Part shown: positions 1-9,360 of the stretch, one piece after another
Layout: every line of letters starts with the position of its first letter
Position numbering within the stretch: position 1 is the stretch's first letter
NCBI RefSeq assembly: GCF_001641615.1
Contig: NZ_LRRU01000019.1
Coordinates: 342,064-406,063, forward strand
Length of the DNA stretch: 64,000 nt
DNA from: Pseudoalteromonas gelatinilytica
Lineage (GTDB): Bacteria; Pseudomonadota; Gammaproteobacteria; Enterobacterales; Alteromonadaceae
Direction: 5' to 3'
The notes under the pieces: generated by a model
The model's input: the letters and a program-made list of their open reading frames with translations, nothing else
Told to the model about the DNA's origin: nothing
Database searches by the model: none
Made by a program: the position numbers and the translations under genes

Positions 1-924
1 GGTATTGCAACTGTTGCTGTCGTATCTCGTTTTGTGTTGTTCAGACTCAAACAAGTCAGTTTTAATAGTCAAAAGTTTACATTGTGGTCACTAGTGAGTG
101 CACCTTGGTGGATAGCCTTTTCTTGTATTAGTTACTTTATGCCTTACTCGTTAGGGTTTGATAAAGTTTTTAACATAAGCTGGTTCGAAGATTTTGCCCA
201 TTGGCACCATATCGATATTTTTAGCTTTTCAAGTTGGCACGCGTTAACCCTACTTTTAGCACTAATCTATTTAGCTTGGCGCGTAACTAACACTACCTTT
301 GCTAGAACCAAACAGTCCATCGCATTATCGAGTTTACTAAGCTTTACTGATGCACAAGATGCTAGGACGACTAATGGCAATCAATATTTATTGATGCCTG
401 TTAAAGTGCCTGTTGCCTTTACTACAGGTTTTATATCTCCCAAGATATATGTATCAACCGGACTACAAACCCAAGTTAGCGATGAACAACTTAATATCAT
501 CGTTAATCATGAACAGGCTCATGTAACGGCAAGAGACCCGTTATTTAAAGTGCTTTTCACGGCACTTGCCAGCTTCTATCCGTCACGTATAAAACAAACC
601 CTAATCGAGCAATATGTCTTAATGACGGAAAAGATGGCCGACAATGAGGTCACAAAAGAATACGACCACCTTGATATCGCACAGACATTAATTGATGTCG
701 CTAGACTTCAAAAAGCACTTCCTACGGATTGCGATCAGGCGTCTGTTAGCTACTTCGGACATGATTACACGAGTCTTCGTGTTGAGGGTTTATTAAATCC
801 AATTAATAAACCGTCACTTACTACTACCATCATTACTCTAGCATTATTGGCAACTATGCCAGTGCTAGCGGCATCCACTGTCGATAGTTTTCATCACTTT
901 ATCGAAACTTTTTTCATCCATTAA
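1..924 (+). CDS. M56-family (BlaR1-like) membrane metallopeptidase, 5' end outside window
   Basis: The reading frame is open to the left edge, so the GTG at 34 is probably internal and the true start lies outside the window. An HEQAH motif (HExxH zinc-binding type), encoded near nt 510-524, sits after N-terminal hydrophobic segments and before a C-terminal membrane segment. This is the layout of the M56/BlaR1 peptidase domain, which in known systems signals by cleaving a cytoplasmic repressor. No sensor domain follows the peptidase. The gene ends 13 nt before the TolC-like gene, so it is probably the operon's regulatory protease; a BlaI-like repressor may lie just upstream, outside the window. 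Family assignment is fairly safe, the role is inferred. Confidence 0.75.
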   Translation, partial: GIATVAVVSRFVLFRLKQVSFNSQKFTLWSLVSAPWWIAFSCISYFMPYSLGFDKVFNISWFEDFAHWHHIDIFSFSSWHALTLLLALIYLAWRVTNTTFARTKQSIALSSLLSFTDAQDARTTNGNQYLLMPVKVPVAFTTGFISPKIYVSTGLQTQVSDEQLNIIVNHEQAHVTARDPLFKVLFTALASFYPSRIKQTLIEQYVLMTEKMADNEVTKEYDHLDIAQTLIDVARLQKALPTDCDQASVSYFGHDYTSLRVEGLLNPINKPSLTTTIITLALLATMPVLAASTVDSFHHFIETFFIH

Positions 925-937
925 TTAAGGATATGGA

Positions 938-2263
938 ATGAGATTTAATCTTTATAAAAGCAACAGAAAAAAACCGATCGGCAATCGGTTTTTGGCTGTT
1001 GGTCTAGTTTTAACAACGGGGGCTGGTTTAGTAACATCAACTCCCTTTTTGGCTAATGCGCAAATCCAGCAGCAATTACAGTCATCACATCAGGTTATAA
1101 ATTTAAGCAAGGCTGTGACCATGACTCTACAAAGTCATCCTGAGCTAAAAGCCTTGATAGATCAAGAAGCTGTGTGGCAAGGTAATATCGAGCAAGCTGG
1201 CATTGGAGAGCGTCCTCAAATAGGTTTAATGATTGAAGATGCGTTTGGGACAGGTGAGCATAGTGCATTACAAAGTATGCAATCAACGCTCACATACTCT
1301 TGGTTGCTTCAACAAGAGCAAATTGATGGCAGAGTTAATGCGGCAAAAAGCCAAGCAAATGCAGTAATAGTAGAGCAAAAAATAAAAGCCCTCGATTTAT
1401 CTGCGATTGTTGCTAAACAGTTTGTTGAAATATTGATAAAGCAAGAGCGCTTGAAACTCAATCAATTAGCGGTATCTCAGGCACAGGAAGTGGTTGACGC
1501 TATTGTCAAAAGAGTAAAAGCAGGCAAAAGTTCTAATGTCGAAATGCGCTTGGCTCAAGCTGAGTTGGTTCGAAGAAATCTAGCTGTTGAAGATTTAGAG
1601 CACGAATTAAAAGCCAGCCATTATCAACTGTCATCCTTATGGGGTAAGCCTCAGGCTGAGCTTAAGTTAACGGGAAATTTAATGCTTAAGCCGGAAATTC
1701 CATCTGTAGAAAGCCAGCTAAACAAGCTTAAGCAAATCCCGCAAATACAGCAGTTCGCTAATGAACAACGTATCGCCCAGTCTCAAATGGAACTTGCACG
1801 TATTGAAGCCAAACCTCAGTGGCAATTCACTGCTGGACTAAGACGATATGAAACGACCGATGATTTTGGTTTAGTGGCGGGTGTCTCTATTCCTTGGGGA
1901 AGTGAAAATAGAAATGCAGGAACAATGGCTGCCTTACGCGCAAAACAAGATGTTCTGGCAAGTCAGCAACAAGCCCTAATGCAGAAACTCGATGCGCAGC
2001 TCTATGTGCTATTGCAAGAAATGGCACATTCCCATCATGTCATTGAAACGATTCAATTAGAAATAATTCCCGTACTAGAAAACGCGTTGACGGAAGCCGG
2101 TCAAGCATTTGATATCGGTAAGCTTAGCTACAACCAGTGGAGTGATATACGTAGAGAGCTGCTCAGCGCCCAAAATCAGTTACTTGATGCTTATCAATCT
2201 TTGCATTTACAACATATTGAAATTCAACGCCTAACTGGCGTGCCCGTTAGTGATAGCGAGTAA
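938..2263 (+). CDS. TolC-family outer-membrane efflux channel protein (CzcC-like)
   Basis: A 441-residue protein with an N-terminal signal sequence (hydrophobic segment about residues 20-42 ending in ANA). It is followed by long amphipathic, Gln/Ala/Leu-rich helices with the internal duplication expected of TolC-type channels. Such proteins form the outer-membrane tunnel of tripartite RND efflux pumps. The ATG at 936-938 region follows an AAGGA ribosome site. The stop codon lies 4 nt before the adaptor start, and the order channel-adaptor-pump matches czcCBA operons for divalent metals. Length is typical. The substrate is inferred from the pump gene downstream, not from this protein. Confidence 0.85.
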   Translation: MRFNLYKSNRKKPIGNRFLAVGLVLTTGAGLVTSTPFLANAQIQQQLQSSHQVINLSKAVTMTLQSHPELKALIDQEAVWQGNIEQAGIGERPQIGLMIEDAFGTGEHSALQSMQSTLTYSWLLQQEQIDGRVNAAKSQANAVIVEQKIKALDLSAIVAKQFVEILIKQERLKLNQLAVSQAQEVVDAIVKRVKAGKSSNVEMRLAQAELVRRNLAVEDLEHELKASHYQLSSLWGKPQAELKLTGNLMLKPEIPSVESQLNKLKQIPQIQQFANEQRIAQSQMELARIEAKPQWQFTAGLRRYETTDDFGLVAGVSIPWGSENRNAGTMAALRAKQDVLASQQQALMQKLDAQLYVLLQEMAHSHHVIETIQLEIIPVLENALTEAGQAFDIGKLSYNQWSDIRRELLSAQNQLLDAYQSLHLQHIEIQRLTGVPVSDSE

Positions 2264-2267
2264 AACC

Positions 2268-3512
2268 ATGAGTAAACTTATGAAAAATAAAAATATTCTG
2301 TCGTCATTAAGCTTGGCGATTATTATCTCATTCACAGGTGTCGTCGCACCTAATGCTATTGCAGCATCAACACCTGCGGCAGAGCAAGCTGAACCAGAGA
2401 AAGGTCCACACCGTGGGCGCATGTTACGAGATGGTGATTTTGCCATTGAACTCTCTATTTTTGAAACTGGTGTGCCACCAGAGTTTCGTGTTTGGGCGAC
2501 AAATGATGGACAACCTATAGACCCAAAGAATGTCGATTTAAACGTAAAATTAATTCGCCTAGGCGATGGCACTGATGATATTAACTTCAATGCTCAAGGT
2601 GACTTTCTTCGCGGTGATATGGTGATTTATGAGCCTCACTCTTTTGTTGTTGCCATTGAAGCAACTTATCAGGGTAAAAAGTACAATTGGCGATATGACA
2701 ACTTCGAGGGTCGCACCACAATTGAACAGGCAGTTGCCGATGCAATGGAAATCAACACTGAAATCGCAGGCCCTGCGACAATTCATCAAACCATACCCGC
2801 TTATGGAAAATTAAGTTTACCTGTGGACGCTAAGCGAAACATTGCTGCGCGTTTCGATGGTGAAATCACCAAATTACACGTAAATTTCGGTGAAATCGTT
2901 AAAAAAGGGCAAACGCTATTCACAGTAGAAAGTAATGAAAGTCTTAAGCCCTACGTTATTAAAGCGCCTATTAACGGTGTTATTACCCAGTTATTCGCAA
3001 ACGCGGGTGAGCAAACCAATGGTAAAACCTTACTCACCATTACCAATTTTAATCGCCATATTGCCAAATTAGCGGTTTATCCTTCGGATTATTCCAAGGT
3101 TAAACTGGAAACGCCAGTATCGTTAAACGTTGAAGGTCATGAGGAAAGTTTTGCAGGTAAGGTGTCATTTATTGAGCCTAGCGTGAGAGATGATCAGGCA
3201 AGAATTGTTTGGGTCGAATTAGAAGATAGTAACCTTGCCGAAGGAAATTTTGTAAAAGCTGACATTGAAGTTGCAACCATTGATGTGCCACTGGCTGTAA
3301 AGCGTGTTGGCTTACAAGGTTTTAGAGACTTTACTGTTGTTTACGCCAAAGTGGGTGAGCAGTATGAAGTTCGTATGCTTGAGTTGGGCCGCGCTGGAGG
3401 CGAATGGATTGAAGTATTAGGTGGCCTAAAAGCGGGAACCGAATACGTGACCGACAATAGCTATATTTTAAAAGCCGACATTGAAAAGTCTGGCGCATCA
3501 CACGATCACTAG
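2268..3512 (+). CDS. RND efflux periplasmic adaptor subunit (HlyD/CzcB-like)
   Basis: A membrane-fusion protein joining the inner-membrane pump to the outer-membrane channel. I chose ATG 2268 over an upstream in-frame GTG at 2250, because 2250 overlaps the previous gene and the ATG gives a clean signal peptide ending ANAIAAS. An acidic, His-containing N-terminal stretch follows (EKGPHRGRML). The central lipoyl/barrel-sandwich half-motifs, around residues 200-240, have the form GEIVKKGQTLFTVES. The C-terminus is His-rich (SHDH), which may touch metal. The stop codon lies 10 nt before the pump gene. The family is secure; metal specificity is inferred from context. Confidence 0.85.
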   Translation: MSKLMKNKNILSSLSLAIIISFTGVVAPNAIAASTPAAEQAEPEKGPHRGRMLRDGDFAIELSIFETGVPPEFRVWATNDGQPIDPKNVDLNVKLIRLGDGTDDINFNAQGDFLRGDMVIYEPHSFVVAIEATYQGKKYNWRYDNFEGRTTIEQAVADAMEINTEIAGPATIHQTIPAYGKLSLPVDAKRNIAARFDGEITKLHVNFGEIVKKGQTLFTVESNESLKPYVIKAPINGVITQLFANAGEQTNGKTLLTITNFNRHIAKLAVYPSDYSKVKLETPVSLNVEGHEESFAGKVSFIEPSVRDDQARIVWVELEDSNLAEGNFVKADIEVATIDVPLAVKRVGLQGFRDFTVVYAKVGEQYEVRMLELGRAGGEWIEVLGGLKAGTEYVTDNSYILKADIEKSGASHDH

Positions 3513-3522
3513 GAGCGTATAA

Positions 3523-6500
3523 ATGTTGGAGTCAATTTTACGCTTTTCAATAAAGCGCAAATTCCTTGTTATGGTGATGGTGTTAGCTGTGTCAGGTTTG
3601 GGGATATGGAATTTTACCAAACTACCGATTGATGCAGTGCCCGATATCACCAATGTACAGGTAATGATCAATACCGAAGCGGCAGGGTTTACGCCATTAG
3701 AAGTTGAGCAAAGGGTAACTTTTCCGTTAGAGACCGCGTTGTCGGGTTTACCGGGGTTAACCTATACCCGCTCAGTTTCTCGTTATGGTCTATCTCAAGT
3801 TGTTGCAATATTCAGTGATGATACTGATGTCTATTTTGCCCGTCAGCTTGTTAATGAGCGTTTATCAGCTGCACGCGCTGAATTACCGCAGGGCTTAGAG
3901 CCTCAACTTGGGCCAATTGCGACAGGTCTTGGTGAAATATTCATGTTCACCGTTGATGCTGAGCCTGATGCTACGCATGCTGATGGCACGCCTATTACAC
4001 CAACGGATTTACGAACCGTACATGACTGGACAATAAGACCACAGTTAATGCGGGTGCCGGGTGTAGTAGAAGTGAACCCGATAGGCGGATTTGAGCGTGA
4101 AATATTAGTCGCTTTCAAACCTGAAAAGTTACTTGCTTTTGGGCTGTCACAAGCCGATGTGGTTGATGCAATTTCGCAAAACAACCAAAACCAAGGTGCA
4201 GGCTTTATTGAGCAAAATGGCGCACAGTGGTTGTTAAGGCTGCCCGGTCAGGTTACTGATATGACTGCCATTGGTAATATTCCGCTTAAGTCGCTTGGTG
4301 GTTCATCAATTTATATAAAAGACGTAGCCGATATTGAAAACGGCAAAGGACTAAGAACTGGTGCTGCTACACAAAATGGTCGTGAAGTGGTAATGAGTAC
4401 GGTGTTCATGCTTATTGGTGAAAACAGCCGCACCGTTGCCCATGCCGTGGGAGAAAAGCTCAAAGAAATTAACGCCACTTTACCAGAAGGGATTGTCGCA
4501 ACCGCTGTTTATGATCGCACTAAATTAGTTGATAAAACCCTGCAAACGGTTCAGCTTAACCTGACCGAAGGGGCGGTTCTGGTTATCGTTGTACTTTTTG
4601 TCTTGTTAGGGAATTTCCGAGCCGCATTCTTAACTGCCTTAGTGATCCCTTTTGCCATGTTGATGACAGTGACAGGTATGGTACAAACTCGCGTGAGTGC
4701 AAACCTGATGAGTTTAGGCGCGTTAGATTTTGGCTTGTTAGTCGATGGTGCCATTATCATTGTAGAAAATTGTCTTCGCAGGCTAAGTCAAGCAGGAAAC
4801 AATCCTCTGCCGCTAAAAGAACGCATGGAACTCGTGTTCGAAGCAACAAAAGAAGTCATACGCCCAGCTCTATTTGGCGTGTTTATTATCACCGCTGTTT
4901 ACTTACCAATTTTTGCCTTAGAAGGCGTTGAAGGCAAAATGTTCCACCCGATGGCGATCACCGTAGTTATCGCGTTACTTAGCGCTATGGTGTTATCGGT
5001 TACCTTTGTACCAGCTATGGTTGCCTTGTTATTTAAAAAGCCCGTGAAAGAAAAACATAGCCCAATAATTCGTGGTGCAGCTGTTCTTTACAAGCCCGCT
5101 TTGAGCTGGGTATTAAAAGCCCGCTGGTTAGTTGTTGTCTTTGCAACAGTATTAGTTGGCTATACAGGTTATCAGGCAACTAAGTTAGGCAGTGAATTTG
5201 CGCCTAATTTGGATGAAGGTGATATTGCCATGCACGCGCTGCGAATTCCGGGTACGTCATTGTCTCAAGCAATCGCGCTTCAGGAATCTTTAGAAGATAA
5301 AATTAAACAAATGCCAGAAGTTGAACGCGTCTTTGCCAAAATAGGCACTGCCGACGTTGCAACAGATGCCGTTCCGCCAAGTGTCGCAGATAACTTCATT
5401 ATCCTGAAACCTCGTGAGTTGTGGCCTGATCCAGATAAGACAAAAACTCAAGTTGTAGAAGAGTTAGCCGCGCTAGTACAGCCAATTCCGGGGAACCGAT
5501 ATGAGTTTTTACAGCCAATACAAATGCGTTTTAACGAATTGTTAGCTGGGGTGAGAGCTGAACTTGCGATAAAAGTGTTTGGTGATGACTTTGATACGTT
5601 GACTACGTTAGGCAGTGAGATAGAGGGTGCAATATCTCAAGTTGAAGGTGCCGTAGATATACAAGTTGAGCAAACGACAGGGTTACCTATGCTTAATCTT
5701 GTGCCAAATCGTGAAAAACTGATGCAGTTTGGTATTAGTATTAGCCAAGTACAGTCTCAAGTGGCAACAGCTATGGGTGGTACAGTTGCAGGTAAGTTTT
5801 ATCAAGGCGATGTGCGCTCAGATATTGTAGTAAGGCTCACAGAGTCCAAACGTAATGATATCGATTCAATACCTTATTTACCGATAGCTTTGGCTGATGG
5901 ACATACAGTACCACTTAAAGAATTGGTTGATATTGAGCTGATATCGGGTGCTAACCAAATAAATCGTGAAAATGGTAAACGTAGAGTGGTAGTAACTGCC
6001 AATGTTCGTGGTAGGGACTTAGGTAGTTTTGTTGCAGACATACAAGCAGCTATTAATGAAAACGTTGAAGTACCTGCTGGTTATTGGGTGGAATATGGCG
6101 GCACTTACCAAAAACTGCAATCCGCTTCAGAGCGTCTGAGTATCGTTGTGCCTGTCACTTTAATCATGATTGTTGGTTTGTTAATCCTCGCGCTTAACTC
6201 ATTTAAAGATGCCATGATCATCTTTACGGGTGTTCCACTTGCATTAACTGGTGGTATTGCTGCGCTGTTATTACGTGATATTCCATTCTCAATTTCGGCA
6301 GCAGTTGGCTTTATTGCCTTATCGGGTATCGCTATCCTTAATGGACTAGTTATGGTGTCGTTTATTAGAGAGCTGCGTAAAGGTGGCTTAGCACTTGATA
6401 ATGCAATCTTTGATGGTGCGATGACGCGTCTTCGCCCTGTGTTAACAACCGCACTGGTTGCTTCATTAGGTTTTATTCCTATGGCGTTAAACACAGGCAT

Positions 6501-6666
6501 AGGATCGGAGGTTCAGCGACCTCTGGCAACAGTAGTCATTGGTGGCATTATTTCGTCAACGATTTTGACTCTGTTTGTCATTCCTGCCTTATACAGAATT
6601 TTACATAAAGAAAAGGAGTCTATTTTGACTGATGTTGAAGTATTGGAGTCTCAAGATGCCAAGTAA
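3523..6666 (+). CDS. czcA: CzcA-type heavy-metal RND efflux pump
   Basis: A 1047-residue inner-membrane proton/metal antiporter of the usual HME-RND length. It has an N-terminal TM helix, two large periplasmic loops and two blocks of TM helices. Residues 402-416 read DFGLLVDGAIIIVEN, which fits the HME1 signature DFGx3DGAx3VEN of pumps for Zn, Co and Cd rather than the Cu/Ag class. The protein works with the channel and adaptor encoded immediately upstream. Its last 11 nt overlap the following HupE-like gene, so the genes are probably translationally coupled. Function as a divalent-metal exporter is well supported by motif and operon; the exact metal is not shown. Confidence 0.93.
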   Translation: MLESILRFSIKRKFLVMVMVLAVSGLGIWNFTKLPIDAVPDITNVQVMINTEAAGFTPLEVEQRVTFPLETALSGLPGLTYTRSVSRYGLSQVVAIFSDDTDVYFARQLVNERLSAARAELPQGLEPQLGPIATGLGEIFMFTVDAEPDATHADGTPITPTDLRTVHDWTIRPQLMRVPGVVEVNPIGGFEREILVAFKPEKLLAFGLSQADVVDAISQNNQNQGAGFIEQNGAQWLLRLPGQVTDMTAIGNIPLKSLGGSSIYIKDVADIENGKGLRTGAATQNGREVVMSTVFMLIGENSRTVAHAVGEKLKEINATLPEGIVATAVYDRTKLVDKTLQTVQLNLTEGAVLVIVVLFVLLGNFRAAFLTALVIPFAMLMTVTGMVQTRVSANLMSLGALDFGLLVDGAIIIVENCLRRLSQAGNNPLPLKERMELVFEATKEVIRPALFGVFIITAVYLPIFALEGVEGKMFHPMAITVVIALLSAMVLSVTFVPAMVALLFKKPVKEKHSPIIRGAAVLYKPALSWVLKARWLVVVFATVLVGYTGYQATKLGSEFAPNLDEGDIAMHALRIPGTSLSQAIALQESLEDKIKQMPEVERVFAKIGTADVATDAVPPSVADNFIILKPRELWPDPDKTKTQVVEELAALVQPIPGNRYEFLQPIQMRFNELLAGVRAELAIKVFGDDFDTLTTLGSEIEGAISQVEGAVDIQVEQTTGLPMLNLVPNREKLMQFGISISQVQSQVATAMGGTVAGKFYQGDVRSDIVVRLTESKRNDIDSIPYLPIALADGHTVPLKELVDIELISGANQINRENGKRRVVVTANVRGRDLGSFVADIQAAINENVEVPAGYWVEYGGTYQKLQSASERLSIVVPVTLIMIVGLLILALNSFKDAMIIFTGVPLALTGGIAALLLRDIPFSISAAVGFIALSGIAILNGLVMVSFIRELRKGGLALDNAIFDGAMTRLRPVLTTALVASLGFIPMALNTGIGSEVQRPLATVVIGGIISSTILTLFVIPALYRILHKEKESILTDVEVLESQDAK

Positions 6667-7351
6667 CATGATTAAAGTACTGACCTATCTGACGATTGCG
6701 CTGTTAGCGCTTCTCAGTATCGAAGCTTTTGCTCACGGAGTCGATGATAAAACCAGAGCATTTTTAGAGCAAAATAATGGAGTACAGTTTATCCCGTTTT
6801 TATATATAGGCGCTAAGCATATGATAACGGGCTATGACCACTTGCTGTTTTTAGTCGGTGTTATCTTCTTTTTATATCGTAGCCGTGACGTACTGTTGTA
6901 CGTCACCATGTTTACTATTGGGCATAGTACAACCCTGTTATTTGGTGTGTTAAGTGACATACAAGTCAACGCTTATTTAATTGATGCCATAATCGGTTTC
7001 TCCGTAATTTATAAGGGCTTCGATAATCTAGGAGGCTTTAAGCGTTGCTTTAATTGGCAGCCTAATACCCAGTGGGCGGTGCTGATTTTCGGTCTGTTTC
7101 ATGGCTTTGGTTTAGCTACCAAATTACAAGAATTTAGCCTAGCTGATGAAGGTCTTATTACCAACCTGATTGCTTTTAACTTAGGTGTTGAACTTGGTCA
7201 ATTTGCTGCGCTCGCACTTATTTTGATCATGATAAATGCATGGAGAAAACTGCCGTCATTTCAACGTTTTTCGACAGTCACGAATACTGCACTAATGAGT
7301 GCTGGTGTGATGTTGATGGGCTTACAACTTACTGGTTACTTCACTATTTAA
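6656..7351 (+). CDS. HupE/UreJ-family membrane protein
   Basis: A polytopic membrane protein with a signal-like N-terminus ending in IEAFAHG and about six further hydrophobic segments. The stretch GAKHMITGYDHLLFL is typical of the HupE/UreJ_2 family, whose members are proposed nickel or cobalt permeases or metal-associated proteins. The start at ATG 6656 is preferred over ATG 6632 because GGAG at 6645-6648 sits 7 nt upstream. The gene overlaps the end of the pump gene. HupE-like genes recur beside Czc-type pumps, so a role in metal flux or in assembly of the efflux system is plausible but inferred. Confidence 0.8.
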   Translation: MPSNMIKVLTYLTIALLALLSIEAFAHGVDDKTRAFLEQNNGVQFIPFLYIGAKHMITGYDHLLFLVGVIFFLYRSRDVLLYVTMFTIGHSTTLLFGVLSDIQVNAYLIDAIIGFSVIYKGFDNLGGFKRCFNWQPNTQWAVLIFGLFHGFGLATKLQEFSLADEGLITNLIAFNLGVELGQFAALALILIMINAWRKLPSFQRFSTVTNTALMSAGVMLMGLQLTGYFTI

Positions 7352-7394
7352 TCGATTTTTAACTTATAGAAATACAGAAATAAAAGAGAATTTT

Positions 7395-7919
7395 ATGCAA
7401 CATACAGTTAGTACCAAAACACTCGTTAAAGCGAGTATTTCAGCAGTCGTTGTCGCGGCTATTGCACTGGTTACCTTTATCTTACCAGCAGAGTACAACA
7501 TCGATCCGACAGGTATTGGCAACAAGTTAGGTTTAACAGAACTTGCACAAGCGGTTGAAATGGAAACAACGTCATTAGAGACAACTAAAGGCACGGATGA
7601 GTTTCAAACAATAGAAGTGACAGTCCCTGCGGGACGCGGCATCGAATATAAATTTTATATGAAGCAGCATGAAAAAATGTCTTATGAATGGTTAACCGAT
7701 GGTGCTCCATTGTACTTCGATTTACATGGTGAGCCTGAAGGTGACACAACGGGATATTTTGAAAGCTATGCTATTGCTACAACTAATGAAATGAAAGGCA
7801 GCTATACCACGCCATTTGCTGGTTCTCATGGTTGGTATTGGAAAAACAAATCAGATAAACCTGTGTCAGTACAGCTACTGGTTAAAGGGCAATACGAAGT
7901 TATTGGCCTTAAACAATAA
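7395..7919 (+). CDS. Small membrane-anchored envelope protein of metal-efflux operons
   Basis: A 174-residue protein with one N-terminal membrane anchor (about residues 11-30) and the rest predicted periplasmic. The soluble part carries conserved-looking aromatic and His residues (SHGWYWKNKSDKPVSV) and an internal EYKFYMKQHEKMSYEW stretch. I recognise it only as the transmembrane anchor protein that tends to follow HupE-like and CzcA-like genes. It has no known enzymatic motif. It starts 43 nt after the HupE-like gene, on the same strand and likely in the same transcript. Its function is unknown; a metal-binding or complex-stabilising role would be guesswork. Confidence 0.65.
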   Translation: MQHTVSTKTLVKASISAVVVAAIALVTFILPAEYNIDPTGIGNKLGLTELAQAVEMETTSLETTKGTDEFQTIEVTVPAGRGIEYKFYMKQHEKMSYEWLTDGAPLYFDLHGEPEGDTTGYFESYAIATTNEMKGSYTTPFAGSHGWYWKNKSDKPVSVQLLVKGQYEVIGLKQ

Positions 7920-7960
7920 CGAATTTAACTTTACGAATTTCATACCAAATGGAGACTAAA

Positions 7961-8293
7961 ATGAACAAACTAATATCAATCGTTGCGCTTTGTGGTGCCT
8001 TGCTAACTAGTAATGTACAGGCACATGGAGATCATGGTGTCATCAGCGGTCAGAAAGCTGTTAGCATCGCTGCAACACATATTCAAAAGATGACGTTTAA
8101 AGACGCTGGCTTTGAAGTCGGTAAGTTAGATGAGTCATGGAAAAATATTGATAAGTCGCAACTTTCGATTGCTAGCGTTGAAGACAATTTCTATGTAGTT
8201 AGTGCATCTAATGCTAGCAACGAAGATAAGCTTTACTTCCAAATTGCAAAAAACGGTCAAGTATTAGCGGTTAAAAATAAAAACGACTTTTAA
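7961..8293 (+). CDS. Small periplasmic protein, DUF6488-like
   Basis: A 110-residue secreted protein. I chose ATG 7961 because GGAGA at 7951-7955 is well spaced; an ATG 12 nt earlier lacks such a site. The signal peptide ends near SNVQAHG, and the mature N-terminus begins with a His-rich HGDHG motif that could bind a metal. The rest is a small alpha/beta protein resembling DUF6488. It is the last gene of the metal-efflux cluster and is followed directly by a terminator. Family recognition is from memory and moderately sure; the function is unknown. Confidence 0.65.
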   Translation: MNKLISIVALCGALLTSNVQAHGDHGVISGQKAVSIAATHIQKMTFKDAGFEVGKLDESWKNIDKSQLSIASVEDNFYVVSASNASNEDKLYFQIAKNGQVLAVKNKNDF

Positions 8294-8300
8294 TCAATTA

Positions 8301-8340
8301 AAAGGCACTTTTTGATATATGCATGAGGTGCCTTTGTTTT
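8301..8340 (+). terminator. Rho-independent terminator of the metal-efflux operon
   Basis: An 8-bp perfect stem (AAAGGCAC at 8301-8308 with GTGCCTTT at 8328-8335) is followed by a T-rich tail. It begins 8 nt after the last operon gene. Confidence 0.8.
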
Positions 8341-8391
8341 GTATCAAGTACGCTTATGACACAGAGCCACTGGTCGGCTCTAACTCATTTT

Positions 8392-8414
8392 TGTCCATAG
8401 ACGGGTTATAAATA
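8392..8414 (+). repeat. 23-bp direct repeat, left copy
   Basis: This 23-bp sequence (starting TGTCCATAGACGGG and ending TAAATA) recurs exactly at 9561-9583 in the same orientation. The two copies bracket the orphan gene at 8560-9360. Read on the plus strand, both copies encode SIDGL followed by a stop. The surrounding 8341-8559 region holds no other supported gene. Confidence 0.85.
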
Positions 8415-8559
8415 CAACCAGCTTTGCACATTAACCGTTTTGTATGGTTTTTAATCTGCAATTTAATTATTGATAAATAGAAAGAGTGGTTGATATTTTG
8501 TAGTTGGACGTTCTCTTACTCTAGAAAACGCCGTTGTGTGAATAATTGTTAAGTTAAGA

Positions 8560-9360
8560 TTAATCTTGGCCTTGTTCTAAGCCTTCCCTTGCAAATTGTG
8601 CTTGGTAAACTTGACTCTGCAATGCTTTAAATAGATCTTCTGGATGCTCAGAGGCTAGTTCACTATCGATCTCATCTTTCAGGACTGTTGCAATTACTTT
8701 TCTAATCTCAAATTCGCTACTAGCATAATTGAGAATTGGCTTATCATCATAAATTATGTGATCAATATCATAGCGATCTGTTGGTAACTCATATATATCG
8801 GAACTTAAGGGGTGATTGAATTGTGTTCGCATAGTCGTGTTTTCTTCACTATTAATCGAAATGTACAGATCTTCAATACAATCAGATTTTTGCATTTCCT
8901 CAACTATGTATGCCTTTAATTTTGCCCAGCCAATCTTTGATATACAATCGCCGATTAAAAGTAAGCTGAGGCTAGGAAAAAACTCAGACTTAGAAACCTC
9001 TATTGGTCCAAAAACCATTTTATTTTCAAAGTCAATTTTCAGGGCTAAGATAAACCCTCGCTTTGATATGTATGGAAGCGGGGACACCGAAGAAACTGCA
9101 TCTCTGAATTCTGTATGTAACTTATAGCTGTTTGAACTTGAAAGTTCAATCACTCTAGAGTTAAACCGCTGATTAGCCTCTCTAGAAGTATCTAACAAGT
9201 ATTTAATATCATCTAATTTGGCTTTGAAATGCGCATCAGTATTGAATGACTGTGAATAAGCTATCGCTTCATAAATATGTTGATTTTTAAAACCTGATGG
9301 GAGTAAAAGTTTTATTGCTTTAGCGATTTTTTTAACATCGCTTCTATCATTAATAATCAT
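8560..9360 (-). CDS. Protein of unknown function
   Basis: A 266-residue soluble protein with no signal peptide or membrane segment. The N-terminal 45 residues (IAKAIKLLLP, then AYSQSFNTDAHFKAKL) look like a short helical module of the kind that precedes several uncharacterised alpha/beta domains. The middle part alternates hydrophobic strands and acidic loops, and the C-terminus is rich in Glu and Gln. I recognise no catalytic motif. The gene stands alone on the minus strand between two exact copies of a 23-bp repeat, directly after the metal operon, which suggests it arrived as a small acquired unit. An 8-bp inverted repeat (TTGTAATA at 9408, TATTACAA at 9437) upstream may be an operator. 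Confidence 0.6.
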   Translation of the reverse strand: MIINDRSDVKKIAKAIKLLLPSGFKNQHIYEAIAYSQSFNTDAHFKAKLDDIKYLLDTSREANQRFNSRVIELSSSNSYKLHTEFRDAVSSVSPLPYISKRGFILALKIDFENKMVFGPIEVSKSEFFPSLSLLLIGDCISKIGWAKLKAYIVEEMQKSDCIEDLYISINSEENTTMRTQFNHPLSSDIYELPTDRYDIDHIIYDDKPILNYASSEFEIRKVIATVLKDEIDSELASEHPEDLFKALQSQVYQAQFAREGLEQGQD

